A stretch of DNA of 54,134 bases, from NCBI GenBank assembly GCA_934130045.1, contig CAKOXI010000007.1, positions 1 to 54,134 of the forward strand, read 5' to 3'. The first letter of the stretch is position 1; each line of letters starts with the position of its first letter. The notes under the pieces are model-generated. The model was not told the origin of the DNA and searched no databases. It saw nothing but the letters and a program-made list of their open reading frames with translations. A program made the translations under genes and the position numbers. Shown one piece after another: positions 7,533 to 17,869 of this stretch. This DNA is from an uncultured Bacilli bacterium. Lineage in GTDB: Bacteria > Bacillota_I > Bacilli_A > RF39 > UBA660.

Positions 7533-8414
7533 TTATATAGTACTTAAATCTTTTTTTATTATTTTAGTATTAATTATGTATAAAATTGTAAATGATATAA
7601 TTACTAAAATTAAATTTAAAATTACATTATTTTTATTTATTAACATACAAGTAAAAAAATTCATAATATTTGAAGAAATATGTATAATAATTGGCGCAAT
7701 TATATTTTTAAACTTTTCATAAAAATATATTAAAATAAAACTCAAACAAAAAGCGTATAAAATTTGAACTCCAGTTTGATGAAATAATGCAAAAATAATA
7801 CTGGTTAAAATAATTGATTTCATTATTTTATTAAACATTTTTAATTTATTATAAACAATACCTCTAAAAAGTAATTCTTCTAAAATTGGTCCTAAAATAC
7901 CCGTACAAATAATATAAGTAAATATATTGACATCAATACCATTATAAACTTCTGTAAAGTGATAAATATTATTTATACTACTTAGTGTTAAATTGTAACT
8001 TATATTTAATGATATACCAGTTAAAATTAAAATTAAAATATTACTAAAAGTAATTTTGTTATTATAATAATTGTTCCAATTTTTTTTATACATAAAGTAA
8101 AAAATAATGAAAAAAATTATAAAAGTAATAACTGTAATACTTATCAAATGGGAAGCAATAAATATTTTTAATTCATTTTGGTAATCAACAGTCTTTATAT
8201 AGTCATTATAAATAACTGCATATTCTTCTTTAGATAAATTTTGATTTGCTAGCTTAATTTCTGTATATTTATTAGCATTAAAAACAATGCCAAATATTAC
8301 CACTAATAAAAATTGACCAATTATAAATATAATTGGCCAAATCAATATTTTGATAACATTACTTATATAACTAAAAATGTCAGTTATTTTATTTTTTGTC
8401 TTTAAACATTTCAC
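7533..8414 (-). CDS. CPBP-family intramembrane metalloprotease
   Basis: 293-residue, very hydrophobic protein with about eight membrane segments. The CPBP (Abi/CAAX-like) signature is complete: 'EELLFRG' (EExxxR), 'FALFHQ' (FxxxH) and 'HISSNIMNF' (HxxxN). Family members cleave membrane substrates and in Firmicutes take part in bacteriocin immunity, signalling or protein maturation. The predicted start is a GTG inside the 3' end of the stomatin gene (26-base overlap) and has no good ribosome binding site, so the true N-terminus is uncertain and translation may depend on coupling. Confidence 0.8.
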   Translation of the reverse strand: MKCLKTKNKITDIFSYISNVIKILIWPIIFIIGQFLLVVIFGIVFNANKYTEIKLANQNLSKEEYAVIYNDYIKTVDYQNELKIFIASHLISITVITFIIFFIIFYFMYKKNWNNYYNNKITFSNILILILTGISLNISYNLTLSSINNIYHFTEVYNGIDVNIFTYIICTGILGPILEELLFRGIVYNKLKMFNKIMKSIILTSIIFALFHQTGVQILYAFCLSFILIYFYEKFKNIIAPIIIHISSNIMNFFTCMLINKNNVILNLILVIISFTILYIINTKIIKKDLSTI

Positions 8415-9279
8415 TTAAAGTAGTACCTAAACTAGCAACATTTTGTAATTCAGATGGAACAATTATCTTTGTTGCTTGACCATTAGCTACACTTGCTAAA
8501 GTTTCAAAACTTTTTAGTGTTAAAACGGTTTTATCAGCCTTTGCCTCTTTTAATAATCTAATACCTTCTGCTTCAGCTGTTTTAAGTTTAAGTAAAGCTT
8601 CTGCTTCACCTTCTGCTTCTCTAATTTGAGATTCTTTTTTAGCCTCTGCTCTTAAAATAGCGCTTTCTTTTTCACCTTCAGCAATTAAAATGCTAGATTT
8701 TTTTTCACCTTCTGCTTGAAGAATTTTCTCACGTCTTTCACGTTCTGCACGCATTTGTTTTTCCATAGTCTCTTGAATATCTCTTGGTGGAATAATATTT
8801 TTTACTTCAACACGATTAACTTTAATTCCCCATGGATCAGTTGCTTCATCTAGGATTGAACGCATATGAGAATTAATTAAATCTCTAGATGTCAATGTTT
8901 GATCCAATTCCAAATCACCTATAATATTTCTTAATGTAGTTGCTGTCAAATTTTCTATAGCATTTATAGGTCTTTCTACACCATAAGTATATAATTTAGC
9001 ATCTGTGATTTGAAAATAAACAACTGTATCTATTTGCATAGTAACATTATCTTTTGTAATAACAGGTTGTGGTGCAAAATCCATAACAATTTCCTTTAGA
9101 TTAACTTGGTTTGAAATTTTATCGATAAATGGAATTTTAAAATGCAATCCATTTGCCCAAGTTGCATAATAAGATCCAAGTCTTTCAATTACATATGATT
9201 TAGCTTGAGGTACTACTTTAACATTCGGAATAATTAATATTAAAGCAATAACAATTAAAATAACAAAAAATACTTCCAT
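8389..9279 (-). CDS. SPFH/Band 7 stomatin-like protein (QmcA type)
   Basis: 296 residues: N-terminal membrane anchor, Band 7 domain (about 20-180, with 'ERLGSYYATWANGLHFKIPF' near its start), then a long Ala/Glu-rich helix (about 180-245) and a short C-terminal segment. Proteins of this type form membrane microdomain scaffolds. The NfeD partner gene is three bases upstream, the classic pairing. Start ATG with GGAGAG. Confidence 0.88.
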   Translation of the reverse strand: MEVFFVILIVIALILIIPNVKVVPQAKSYVIERLGSYYATWANGLHFKIPFIDKISNQVNLKEIVMDFAPQPVITKDNVTMQIDTVVYFQITDAKLYTYGVERPINAIENLTATTLRNIIGDLELDQTLTSRDLINSHMRSILDEATDPWGIKVNRVEVKNIIPPRDIQETMEKQMRAERERREKILQAEGEKKSSILIAEGEKESAILRAEAKKESQIREAEGEAEALLKLKTAEAEGIRLLKEAKADKTVLTLKSFETLASVANGQATKIIVPSELQNVASLGTTLSEMFKDKK

Positions 9280-9282
9280 AAA

Positions 9283-9705
9283 TTACTCTCCTATTCTTTC
9301 TACTTTTAATTTAACACCATCAATTTTTAAAACTTTGACAGTATCATCAACATTTAGAGTCTGATTAGAAAATGCCGACCATTTTTTTCCATCAACTTTT
9401 ACTTCTCCAATTTTATTTTTTCTAATTGGTTCAGTAACTATTGCCTCCATTCCAATTACCCTATCCAAATTTGTTGGCTCTTTTTTCTTTACAATAAATT
9501 TTTTCAAAATTGGTTTTGTTGTTGTTAATAATACAGTACCTAATACTGCAAAAACACCAAATTGAATTGTAAAATTTTTGGTAAAAATTGAAATTATTAA
9601 TGCCACTATTCCACTTGCAACATACCAAATTGTTGTCAAATTTACAGTCATGACTTCTACAGCCGATAATAAAATTATAATAGCTATCCAAATAAATGCA
9701 TTCAT
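9283..9705 (-). CDS. NfeD-family membrane protein (short form)
   Basis: 140 residues: three to four membrane helices (1-70), then a C-terminal OB-fold domain (about 80-138) with 'IGMEAIVTEPI', typical of the protease-less short NfeD proteins. It pairs with the adjacent stomatin gene. AGGTGATG ribosome site upstream of the ATG. It is likely the first gene of the NfeD-stomatin-CPBP operon. Confidence 0.85.
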   Translation of the reverse strand: MNAFIWIAIIILLSAVEVMTVNLTTIWYVASGIVALIISIFTKNFTIQFGVFAVLGTVLLTTTKPILKKFIVKKKEPTNLDRVIGMEAIVTEPIRKNKIGEVKVDGKKWSAFSNQTLNVDDTVKVLKIDGVKLKVERIGE

Positions 9706-9770
9706 AACATCACCTAGTTAAATTATACTATTAAAAATTACAAAATACAACAAAAAAAGATTAAAAATTC

Positions 9771-10256
9771 TTAAAATTCTTTAACCTGATAATTAAATAA
9801 ATTATATAATTGATTATGTAAATAAATATAGTGATATGGGGAATAAACTAGTACACTATCAATATTAATTCCATCAAAATATACCATATTTCCCATATCT
9901 ATATAATTATTATTTTTTAAATCTGACACAAATTTATTCGTAAAACTATTTATGTTCGTTTTTAAATTTTTTAAAGGATTAAAACTGTAATAACTTAAAT
10001 TTTTTTTCAATGTTTGATCATATATTTTATCTGTATTAGGATATATTCCAATAATCTTCATTTCATCATAATTAAAATATTTTTCTAAATTATTAGTATT
10101 TATGTTTATTTTATTTGAAGAAATATAAAAATAATCACTATCATAGTTATCTTGATATTCCCCATCATTAAAAACAAATGCAGTACGTAATTCAGAATTT
10201 GAAAAAAATAAAATGGATAGAAAAACAATAGCTATTAATAAAAATATTTTTTTCAT
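9771..10256 (-). CDS. Exported or membrane-anchored protein of unknown function
   Basis: 161 residues with an N-terminal hydrophobic segment (about 4-19) and no lipobox or clear cleavage site, so it is exported or tethered by one helix. The rest is Asn/Tyr-rich with no motif that I recognise. Ribosome site GAGGTTGTT upstream of the ATG. It lies alone between the NfeD operon and the glycan operon, 126 bases past the end of the latter. Confidence 0.6.
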   Translation of the reverse strand: MKKIFLLIAIVFLSILFFSNSELRTAFVFNDGEYQDNYDSDYFYISSNKININTNNLEKYFNYDEMKIIGIYPNTDKIYDQTLKKNLSYYSFNPLKNLKTNINSFTNKFVSDLKNNNYIDMGNMVYFDGINIDSVLVYSPYHYIYLHNQLYNLFNYQVKEF

Positions 10257-10370
10257 AACAACCTCACATTCCTTTCACTTCGTTCAATGCACACATAGTA
10301 ATGAAAAATATAATTATTTTTCAGACTATCACCTTTTTATTAGCATTTACAAAATAAACAAAAATAAACA

Positions 10371-10398
10371 AAAAAACATAAATTAATTATGTTTTTTT
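10371..10398 (-). terminator. Terminator of the glycan operon
   Basis: Stem AAAAAACATAA/TTATGTTTTTT (10371-10381 with 10387-10397). The downstream arm of the minus-strand RNA is itself U-rich and is followed by G then TTTATTTTTG. It overlaps the last codons of the 797-residue glycosyltransferase. Confidence 0.65.
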
Positions 10399-12776
10399 AA
10401 AACTATATTTTTTATTTTTGCTAATATATATATAAATAATCTTAATATCCATTTGATGAATAATATAATTGATTTTATAAAATTAATCGTACCTGATAGT
10501 AAATTATAAAATGCCTTATATAACATATCAGCTTCTATTTCTAAATGAAATTTACCAATAAATTTATATATAAAACATTTTACCGAATATAATACGCGAT
10601 GTTTATTTTTAAACGAATCAGATATTTTACCAAAAAACTTATTTCTATATTGATTTGTTAAATAATTTATTTCTTCTTTATATGTTAAAAAATAAAAATT
10701 TATTAACTCCAATGATAAACACTGAAATTTTTTTAATCTTTCTCCATTTTCTATTGAATTTTTATTTGGATTTCTATATACATAATCAAATTGATATTCC
10801 ATACTTTTAATCATATTTTCTAAAGAAAAAGAGTCGATTATACGTTTTCTACATTTATTTTTATATGAATCTAAATTTGATATAATTTTATTTATTCCAT
10901 CAGTATATAATTTTACTTCTTCAAGACTATAATCAAAATTATTTATTTCATTCTCTGATTGAAAAAGTGGAACAATAACACCAACATCAGAATTAATTAA
11001 TTCACTCTGTCCCCCAACATCACTAGATATAACAGGAACATTCATTGCTAATGACTCGTAGGCTGTTAATGCCAAGCCTTCTTTTATAGAACAATTAATT
11101 GTTAAATCACTCATTGCATATATATCTTCTGGGGTATTTGTTGCACCTAAAAATTTAATATATTTACTAATTTTTTCTTTTCTTGCCAAATTTTTTATAT
11201 TTTTTAATAAAGGACCATCACCAACAACTAAAAATAAGAAATCTTTTCTTGATTCAAGCAATAATTTAATTATTTTTAGTAATAAATATGGTCTTTTTTG
11301 ATAATCTATACGACAAATATAACTAATTATATATTTATTCATAGGTATTTGATATTTTTGTTTTAAATAATTTTTATCAAATTTTTCTGGATTAAATTTG
11401 TTATGATCAACACCTATATAAACTGTTTCTGTTTTATCTTTACAAATTCCAAAATATTCATTATATATTTGTTCACTTTTTTTATTACAAAATAGAGTTT
11501 TATCTATAAAATCATTTACCATTTTTGAATCTCTTGAATAACCGCCATTACGATTATACCATTCTTCCATATGTATATAATCAATAATTTTTAAATTAGG
11601 AAATGATGATTTAATATATGGGATAGAGGCATAACCAAATGTACTATTTGTATTAAGAAATATATCAATATTTCTTGATTTAATTAAATAGTTTATAAAA
11701 GAATTCCAATATTTATGATCAATAAAAGTAGTTAAATCAAATACCTCTAAGCATTCTTGTTCAAATAACTGACGCCACTTATACTCTGTTGGTTGAGTAA
11801 TAATTATTGATACTTCATATTTTGATTTATCTATTAATTTTATTAAATCTAAATTAAACTTATCAGCACCACCCATTACCATCCAAGGAATACACATCAA
11901 GATTTTAATTTTGTCATTTTGTTTATATTGTGGATATACAATATCTTTTATCTGTTCAATGCCATCCCAATTGTAATTATAATATGGGTATTGAACTGCA
12001 TCAACATAATTATTTATATTTTTTACAGTTTCTTTTATAATTTTTTCAGCTTTTTTCGCATTACTTTTTTTAGCCTTTGAAAGTTCTCCGGTATCACTTC
12101 TTCTATACCAAAAACCAAAATGATTTAAATGAACCGGTTTTTTATTATTTTTCAATAACTTTAACCACAAATTCCAATCTTCATAGACAGATTTTTCTCT
12201 TAATTGATATCCATTAACCTCAAAAAAGTCTTTTTTTCTAATAAGGGCTGTATTAACTAATATATTTTCCCTTTTCATAATATCAAAGTTAAAATATCTT
12301 TGCCATATATACTTATTATTACCAAATCCAACATTATCTGTATAAGCCCAAGAACATTCTGGATGTGAAAGTAATGAAAAATAAGTCGTTTCTAAAAAAG
12401 TTGGTTCTAATAAATCATCACAGTCCAAAAATACAAAATAATTACTACTTTTATTTGCTTTTTGTGCTCCAAAATCTCTACTACTAGAAACACCTGTATT
12501 TTCTTTATGATAAACAAAAATTCTATCATCCTTTTTTTCAACTTCATCTATAATATTTAAAGTATTTTTATCAGTACTTCCATCATCAATTATTAATACC
12601 TCATATAATGGATATGTCTGATTCAACACACTATTAATAGTTTGATTTAAATATTCCCCACCATTATAAATAGGAATAATAATACTTATAACTGGATTTT
12701 GATAATCATATTTTCGAATATTTCTAATAGTTTTACCAGGTTCTAAACTATAATCAAAATTAATTTTATCTTTCAT
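10383..12776 (-). CDS. Bifunctional glycosyltransferase (GT2 + GT4)
   Basis: 797 residues. N-terminal GT-A domain (about 25-260) with 'IIIPIYNGGEYL', 'IDDGSTD' and the metal-binding 'FLDCDD'. C-terminal GT-B domain (about 285-660) with 'MGGADKFN', 'RIDYQKRP', 'VVGDGPLLKNI' and the donor-binding 'KEGLALTAYESLAMNVP'. The last ~60 residues form hydrophobic helices that probably hold it at the membrane. Two transferases in one chain suggest that successive sugars are added processively. The start overlaps the upstream GT4 gene by 11 bases, with GAGGTGG as ribosome site. Last gene of the operon. Confidence 0.85.
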   Translation of the reverse strand: MKDKINFDYSLEPGKTIRNIRKYDYQNPVISIIIPIYNGGEYLNQTINSVLNQTYPLYEVLIIDDGSTDKNTLNIIDEVEKKDDRIFVYHKENTGVSSSRDFGAQKANKSSNYFVFLDCDDLLEPTFLETTYFSLLSHPECSWAYTDNVGFGNNKYIWQRYFNFDIMKRENILVNTALIRKKDFFEVNGYQLREKSVYEDWNLWLKLLKNNKKPVHLNHFGFWYRRSDTGELSKAKKSNAKKAEKIIKETVKNINNYVDAVQYPYYNYNWDGIEQIKDIVYPQYKQNDKIKILMCIPWMVMGGADKFNLDLIKLIDKSKYEVSIIITQPTEYKWRQLFEQECLEVFDLTTFIDHKYWNSFINYLIKSRNIDIFLNTNSTFGYASIPYIKSSFPNLKIIDYIHMEEWYNRNGGYSRDSKMVNDFIDKTLFCNKKSEQIYNEYFGICKDKTETVYIGVDHNKFNPEKFDKNYLKQKYQIPMNKYIISYICRIDYQKRPYLLLKIIKLLLESRKDFLFLVVGDGPLLKNIKNLARKEKISKYIKFLGATNTPEDIYAMSDLTINCSIKEGLALTAYESLAMNVPVISSDVGGQSELINSDVGVIVPLFQSENEINNFDYSLEEVKLYTDGINKIISNLDSYKNKCRKRIIDSFSLENMIKSMEYQFDYVYRNPNKNSIENGERLKKFQCLSLELINFYFLTYKEEINYLTNQYRNKFFGKISDSFKNKHRVLYSVKCFIYKFIGKFHLEIEADMLYKAFYNLLSGTINFIKSIILFIKWILRLFIYILAKIKNIVLKKHN

Positions 12777-13872
12777 GTTCCACCTCTATACTGTTATTAA
12801 TAATTTTTTCTATTTTATTTATTATATCCTTATTAAAATTTTGAGCATTAAACTTATTTTTTATTTTAAATCCTTCATCCAAAAATTTTTTTATTGCGTA
12901 ATAAATACTTGTGTCATCATTTTCAACAAAAATTCCATTTATATTATCAAGTTGTTGCCAATCAGAAACTTTAGTAGACAAAATCGGTTTATTTAAAACC
13001 AATGACTCTAAAAAAACAACAGGATATCCTTCATATGCCGATGACAATACCACCGCATCACTTAATTTCATATACGGATAGGGATTTTTCTTTTGACCTA
13101 AAAATTCCACATAATCTTCAATTTTATTATCTAATACATATTTTTTATAGTAACTACAGTCAGGTCCATCGCCTACTAATATTAATTTGAAATCATATTT
13201 TTCATTTTTTAGTTTCTTTATAGCATCAAATATTCTTGTTAATCTTTTTTGATGTTGTTCCTGTCTTCCAATATTTAGTATGGTCAATTTATCCTTATGA
13301 TAATCTATTTTTTCATTTGATAACTCCATTATTTGTTTATAATTAATTAAATTATTACATACTACCACTTTACTCTTAATTTTTGGATAATGATCGGTTA
13401 TATCAACCATATTTTCGTTTGATACATAAACATTATATTTAAACTTATCAATGCAAACTGAATTAAGAAACTTTTGCATTTTTATTGCATCTTTATCATA
13501 TAATACATAATAATTTCCATGCATCCATAAAGCACTATTTTTTGAACCATTAATTGCCAAATGTGCACCAGGTATTGAATATGTAGCAAATGAACATGAA
13601 AAATCATATTTATTTTTATTTTTTAAAACCCACATTATTAATTTCATTCTATTAAGAATTTTTCTTATTAAAGTAATTTTAAAATTTGAAACTTTATATT
13701 CCTCTATTTTAATATATTTAGGTAATTTATCTAAAAAAATTCCTACCTTTTTTTCAAGTACTAATGTAATTTCATATTTATTATAATCTAAGTTATTTAA
13801 TAGACTAATTAAAGCATTTTCAATACCACCTACTTCTAAACTATAGGCTGTAAATAGTAATTTTTTTTTCAT
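12766..13872 (-). CDS. Glycosyltransferase family 4
   Basis: 368-residue GT-B enzyme: N-terminal 'EVGGIENALISLLNNL', linker 'NIGRQEQHQKRL', 'LVGDGPDCSYYKKY' and the nucleotide-sugar motif 'SSAYEGYPVVFLESLVLNKP' (EGxPxxxxE). Cytoplasmic, no membrane segment. AGGTGAT before the ATG. It probably transfers one sugar of the surface polymer; donor and acceptor are not deducible. Confidence 0.85.
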   Translation of the reverse strand: MKKKLLFTAYSLEVGGIENALISLLNNLDYNKYEITLVLEKKVGIFLDKLPKYIKIEEYKVSNFKITLIRKILNRMKLIMWVLKNKNKYDFSCSFATYSIPGAHLAINGSKNSALWMHGNYYVLYDKDAIKMQKFLNSVCIDKFKYNVYVSNENMVDITDHYPKIKSKVVVCNNLINYKQIMELSNEKIDYHKDKLTILNIGRQEQHQKRLTRIFDAIKKLKNEKYDFKLILVGDGPDCSYYKKYVLDNKIEDYVEFLGQKKNPYPYMKLSDAVVLSSAYEGYPVVFLESLVLNKPILSTKVSDWQQLDNINGIFVENDDTSIYYAIKKFLDEGFKIKNKFNAQNFNKDIINKIEKIINNSIEVEHER

Positions 13873-13877
13873 TTATA

Positions 13878-14834
13878 TCACCTACTACTCTTATAATTTT
13901 CTTTATAACTATTAAATTTATCAGTATATTCATTTAATTTTATTTCAAAATCTTGTTTATTCTTTTTTACAATTGTTTGTAAAATTAATCCACAGAAGAA
14001 TGATTGAATAGCGCTTATAAAAAAGAAAATACTCGCTAAAAATGAAGGCATTTTAGGAACCAATCCAGTATTTAAATACTCTATAATTACAGGAAAGAAG
14101 AAAATTAAACCTATTAATATTAAAAATATAGATATAATTGAAAAAAAGGATAATGGTTTATAATTTTTATATAATGATATAATCGTTTTTAATACACTAA
14201 AGCCATCATAATATGTATTTAGTTTGGAATTACTGCCTATAGGTCTATTTTTATATTCAACAGGTAATGACACATAATTTAAATTATTATCTAATATATG
14301 TATTGTCATTTCTGTTTCAATTTCAAAATTTTTTGATAAAATTGGAAATGTTTTTACAAATTTATAGCTAAATGCTCTATATCCAGTCATAACATCTTTT
14401 ATATCACTTTTATAAATAGTATTTATAATTTTTCTAACAAGCTTATTTCCAAAATTATGAAATAATCTTTTATTTTCTTTAAAATAATTGGATGATAATC
14501 TATCTCCAATTACCATATCTACATCTTCATTTAATACTAAATCACACATTTTTTTAATATTAGATACTGAATATGTATCATCACCATCAACGATAACATA
14601 ACATTCGGCATTAATATCTCTAAACATAGTTCTAATTACATTTCCTTTGCCTTGCTTTTTTTCATATTTTACAATGGCACCAGCTTCTTTAGCAATTAAA
14701 TCAGTGTTATCATTTGAATTATTATCATATACGTATATCTTTGCATTTTCAAGTTGACTTTGTACATCATTAATTACTTTTTTTATAGTTTTACACTCAT
14801 TATAACAAGGAATCAACACTGCTATTCTATCCAC
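13878..14834 (-). CDS. GT2 polyprenyl-phosphate glycosyltransferase
   Basis: About 318 residues. Start set at the GTG at 14834 because GGAGG lies six bases upstream; this overlaps the end of the acyltransferase gene by 13 bases. GT-A domain with 'VLIPCYNE', 'IVDGDDTYS' (DxD) and 'DVMTGYRAFS', matching dolichyl/polyprenyl-phosphate sugar synthases. Two C-terminal membrane helices (about 230-300). It probably charges undecaprenyl phosphate with a sugar for the glycan pathway. Confidence 0.82.
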   Translation of the reverse strand: MDRIAVLIPCYNECKTIKKVINDVQSQLENAKIYVYDNNSNDNTDLIAKEAGAIVKYEKKQGKGNVIRTMFRDINAECYVIVDGDDTYSVSNIKKMCDLVLNEDVDMVIGDRLSSNYFKENKRLFHNFGNKLVRKIINTIYKSDIKDVMTGYRAFSYKFVKTFPILSKNFEIETEMTIHILDNNLNYVSLPVEYKNRPIGSNSKLNTYYDGFSVLKTIISLYKNYKPLSFFSIISIFLILIGLIFFFPVIIEYLNTGLVPKMPSFLASIFFFISAIQSFFCGLILQTIVKKNKQDFEIKLNEYTDKFNSYKENYKSSR

Positions 14835-15934
14835 CTTAAACCTCCATACCAATTATAAAATTTATTTTTTATCTTATCTATATATTTATTATTCAGGACT
14901 TTTTTTATAATTATTGTAACAAAATAATCAATAACCATGCATAATAAGAAAATAATTATTGTAAAGCAAACTATATTAATTAAAATAGAAAAATGATATT
15001 CCTTAGATCCAAATCCTAAAAAATCATATAAAATACTTCTTATTAAGTAATTATCATGAATTAAATAAATACCAAAAGTATACTGCGCAATTTCATTTAT
15101 TAAGTTATTTTTTAAATTAAATGTTCCAAATAGTAAGAAAAATGAAATAGCGCCACTTATTACTAAAGGATTATCATATGCTAAAAGTCTACTAGTTATT
15201 AATGTTCCAACACTCAATGAATATTTTGACACAAATAAACCAATAACATAAACTAAAAAATTTAAAATAAAACAACTTACAAATATTGAAAAATAAATTA
15301 TTCTTTTTTGAAATATACTTTTATCCTTAAGAATTTTTATATTTTCTATGGGATACATTTTTAAATATGCACCAATAAAATACAATAGTATAAAATTTTC
15401 TATTGAATATCCATTTTTATTAAAAAAGAATAATTCACCTGTTATAGTTGGCATTATTGAGAATAAAAATAATAATAAAATTAATAATTTTTTGAATTGT
15501 ATCTTTGATAATTTACTTATTAATAAATTTAAAAATGGACTTATTAAATATAAAATAAAATATATTTTAAAAAACCATGCTTCTGTTTCTATTAATGGAA
15601 ATGGAAATATATTATAAAAAATTTCCATACGTGAAAAAACTTTTCCAGAAAATATTAAAAACAATATTAATATTAAAACACGATAAAACCATGCTTTAAA
15701 ATTTAACAAAAATATTTTCTTTAATTTAAACTTACTCTGCGACTGAAAATAACCAGTTATTAATACAAAACAATTTACATGAACTATTAAAATAGAAAAT
15801 ATAAACATAAAAAATAACCTTACCAAATTTGAACTAGTATTTATAACTTGTCCATGTTGTATGATATGTCCCATTATAATCATCAACATCGATATAATTT
15901 TTAAGGCTTCATAGTTTGAATTTCTATTTTTCAT
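14822..15934 (-). CDS. Acyltransferase family 3 membrane protein
   Basis: 370 residues with about ten membrane helices. The N-terminus 'NYEALKIISMLMIIMGHIIQHG' region fits acyltransferase-3 proteins, with the conserved His after the first helix. These enzymes O-acetylate or succinylate cell-surface sugars using a cytoplasmic acyl donor. It sits between glycosyltransferase genes, which supports a role in decorating the same polymer. TAGGAGG before the ATG. Confidence 0.8.
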   Translation of the reverse strand: MKNRNSNYEALKIISMLMIIMGHIIQHGQVINTSSNLVRLFFMFIFSILIVHVNCFVLITGYFQSQSKFKLKKIFLLNFKAWFYRVLILILFLIFSGKVFSRMEIFYNIFPFPLIETEAWFFKIYFILYLISPFLNLLISKLSKIQFKKLLILLLFLFSIMPTITGELFFFNKNGYSIENFILLYFIGAYLKMYPIENIKILKDKSIFQKRIIYFSIFVSCFILNFLVYVIGLFVSKYSLSVGTLITSRLLAYDNPLVISGAISFFLLFGTFNLKNNLINEIAQYTFGIYLIHDNYLIRSILYDFLGFGSKEYHFSILINIVCFTIIIFLLCMVIDYFVTIIIKKVLNNKYIDKIKNKFYNWYGGLRWIE

Positions 15935-15948
15935 GATAGTACCTCCTA

Positions 15949-16908
15949 TTAATATATAATTCGGTAAATATCACAATATAATTTAGCTAACCCTTTATTC
16001 TTTTCTATTATTAATTTTAATATATTTTTTTTATAATATTTATTATTTCTCCAATTTGGAAATTTTTTATCTAGGAATTCATATCCAATATCAATAAATT
16101 CATTTGCTAATTTTCTATTTTTTTGATATCTTTGTTGAATAATGTACATTGTAAATCTATAAATAAAATAATATTCAAATTCTTGATAAAAATTATCTAT
16201 ATAACCTTTTTTTTGAAAAAACTGATAATGATCATTCAAAATTTTTATAATATCAAAAACCTTTTCATCAATTATAGTCGTTTCACTATTTTGTCTTATC
16301 AAATAATAATTAAAAGCTTTATTAATTTTTCCAATTCTATTTACATCACATAATATTTTAGGTAAAATTGCAAAATCCTCATATTTTATTTTTGGAAATT
16401 TATAATAATCAAATATTTCCTTTTTAAATAATTTATTCCATGGTGAATAATTTATTTGATACAATAAATTTGGATTTTCTTCAATATTACAAATATCAAA
16501 ATCAACTATTTTAAAATAAACTTTTTTTTGTTTCTTTTCATATTCTTTATAAAAATCCCATACAACTATATCTAAATTATTTTTTTTAGCAAAATTGTAT
16601 GCAATTTCATATGCACTTGTATCAATATAATCATCACTATCAATAAATGTTATATATTCACTCGTTGCATACTTAATACCAAAATTTCTTGTTTCACTTA
16701 TTCCATGATTTTCTCTATGAAAACATTTAATCTTTTCAGGATATTTTTCTTTATAATTATCAATAATTTCTTTAGAATTATCTGTCGATCCATCATTTAT
16801 AACAATTATTTCTATCTCTTTTAATGATTGGTTTACTAAGCTATTTAAACATTTATCTAAGTATTTTGAAGTATTATATACAGGAACAATTATACTTATT
16901 TTTTTCAT
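15949..16908 (-). CDS. Glycosyltransferase family 2
   Basis: 319 residues. GT-A domain with 'IIVPVYNTSKYLDKCLNSL', 'INDGSTDNS', 'GISETRNFG' and the DxD motif 'FIDSDDYID'. The C-terminal ~100 residues are helical and basic. It resembles the next gene upstream in the first 120 residues and then diverges, so the pair may be an old duplication with different acceptors. CAGGTGAT ribosome site. Confidence 0.87.
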   Translation of the reverse strand: MKKISIIVPVYNTSKYLDKCLNSLVNQSLKEIEIIVINDGSTDNSKEIIDNYKEKYPEKIKCFHRENHGISETRNFGIKYATSEYITFIDSDDYIDTSAYEIAYNFAKKNNLDIVVWDFYKEYEKKQKKVYFKIVDFDICNIEENPNLLYQINYSPWNKLFKKEIFDYYKFPKIKYEDFAILPKILCDVNRIGKINKAFNYYLIRQNSETTIIDEKVFDIIKILNDHYQFFQKKGYIDNFYQEFEYYFIYRFTMYIIQQRYQKNRKLANEFIDIGYEFLDKKFPNWRNNKYYKKNILKLIIEKNKGLAKLYCDIYRIIY

Positions 16909-16912
16909 AAAA

Positions 16913-17860
16913 TCACCTGAATATCAAAAAATAAATTTTTGGAGTATTTTTTAAAATAAATTTTTTTATTTTTCTAAAAGTTGTATCAGCCAAAATATTA
17001 TCAAAAATTTTTCTTTCTTTCATTTGTAATATATATTCATTTAATTCATTTCCACTTAATGTTTTTGCTTTCTGAATAACTGCATTAGAAATATAACTTA
17101 TAAATAATGTTTTTGAATCGTAATCTATTTTAATATCTTCAATTTTGTTTTTTAAAAAATCATAGTGAAATAAATAATCATTAGCTTTTTTTAAAACTTT
17201 ATCCCTATCATCAGTTCTTGTAATACTATTATTTGAATTATAATAAAAATATAAATTATCATCAATTATTAATACTTTATTAGAAATTATTAATAAAAAT
17301 GGAATAAGACCGAAATCTTCATGTACATGATCTTTGGCAAATTTTAATTTGTTATCTATAAATAATGTTTTTTTATATGCATACAAACATGATAAATCAA
17401 AAGGTTTCTTATTTAAACATAGTTCTTTAAAAGCCCCAGTTCCAGTACCATCAAAACTTATATTTTGATTATTATATATTAAAACATCATCATCAAAAAC
17501 ATCAACATAATTGAACTTTATTAAATCGTATTTTTTTAATTTAATTTTAGTGTTTAATATTTCAAGCATCTTTTCAGATATGTAGTCATCACTATCAACA
17601 AAAATAATATATTCACCTGTTGAATTCATAATTCCAAAATTTCTAGTATCAGCAACACCACTATTTTTCTTTTTAAAAGATTTAATAAATGAATATTCGT
17701 TAGTATAATTATCGATTATCTGTTGACTGTTATCAGTTGAACCATCATTTATTAAAATTACTTCAAAATCTTTATAGCTTTGATTAATTAAACTCTCTAT
17801 ACATCTTTTCAGATATTTTTCGGTATTATAAACCGGTACAATAATACTAAATTTACACAT
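16913..17860 (-). CDS. Glycosyltransferase family 2
   Basis: 315 residues with the same landmarks: 'IIVPVYNTEKYLKRCIESL', 'INDGSTDNS', 'GVADTRNFG' and 'FVDSDDYIS'. The C-terminal half is helical and specific to this gene. No membrane segment. It is separated from its paralogue by four bases and from the ABC permease by nine. Probable sugar transferase of the exported polymer. Confidence 0.87.
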   Translation of the reverse strand: MCKFSIIVPVYNTEKYLKRCIESLINQSYKDFEVILINDGSTDNSQQIIDNYTNEYSFIKSFKKKNSGVADTRNFGIMNSTGEYIIFVDSDDYISEKMLEILNTKIKLKKYDLIKFNYVDVFDDDVLIYNNQNISFDGTGTGAFKELCLNKKPFDLSCLYAYKKTLFIDNKLKFAKDHVHEDFGLIPFLLIISNKVLIIDDNLYFYYNSNNSITRTDDRDKVLKKANDYLFHYDFLKNKIEDIKIDYDSKTLFISYISNAVIQKAKTLSGNELNEYILQMKERKIFDNILADTTFRKIKKFILKNTPKIYFLIFR

Positions 17861-17869
17861 ATATATACC

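Noticed and set aside
9461..9691. Second minus-strand ORF overlapping nfeD
   Set aside because: It is a frame-shifted shadow rich in Cys/Asn/Tyr; nfeD itself has the ribosome site and family motifs.
12775..13190. Plus-strand ORFs of 60-75 residues inside the GT4 gene
   Set aside because: They are antisense shadows in A+T-rich coding DNA, lack ribosome sites and have Phe/Ile/Tyr-rich, low-information sequences.
15949..17860. The two adjacent GT2 genes as a recent tandem duplication
   Set aside because: Only the shared GT-A motifs match well; the C-terminal halves and many positions in between differ, so any duplication is old.
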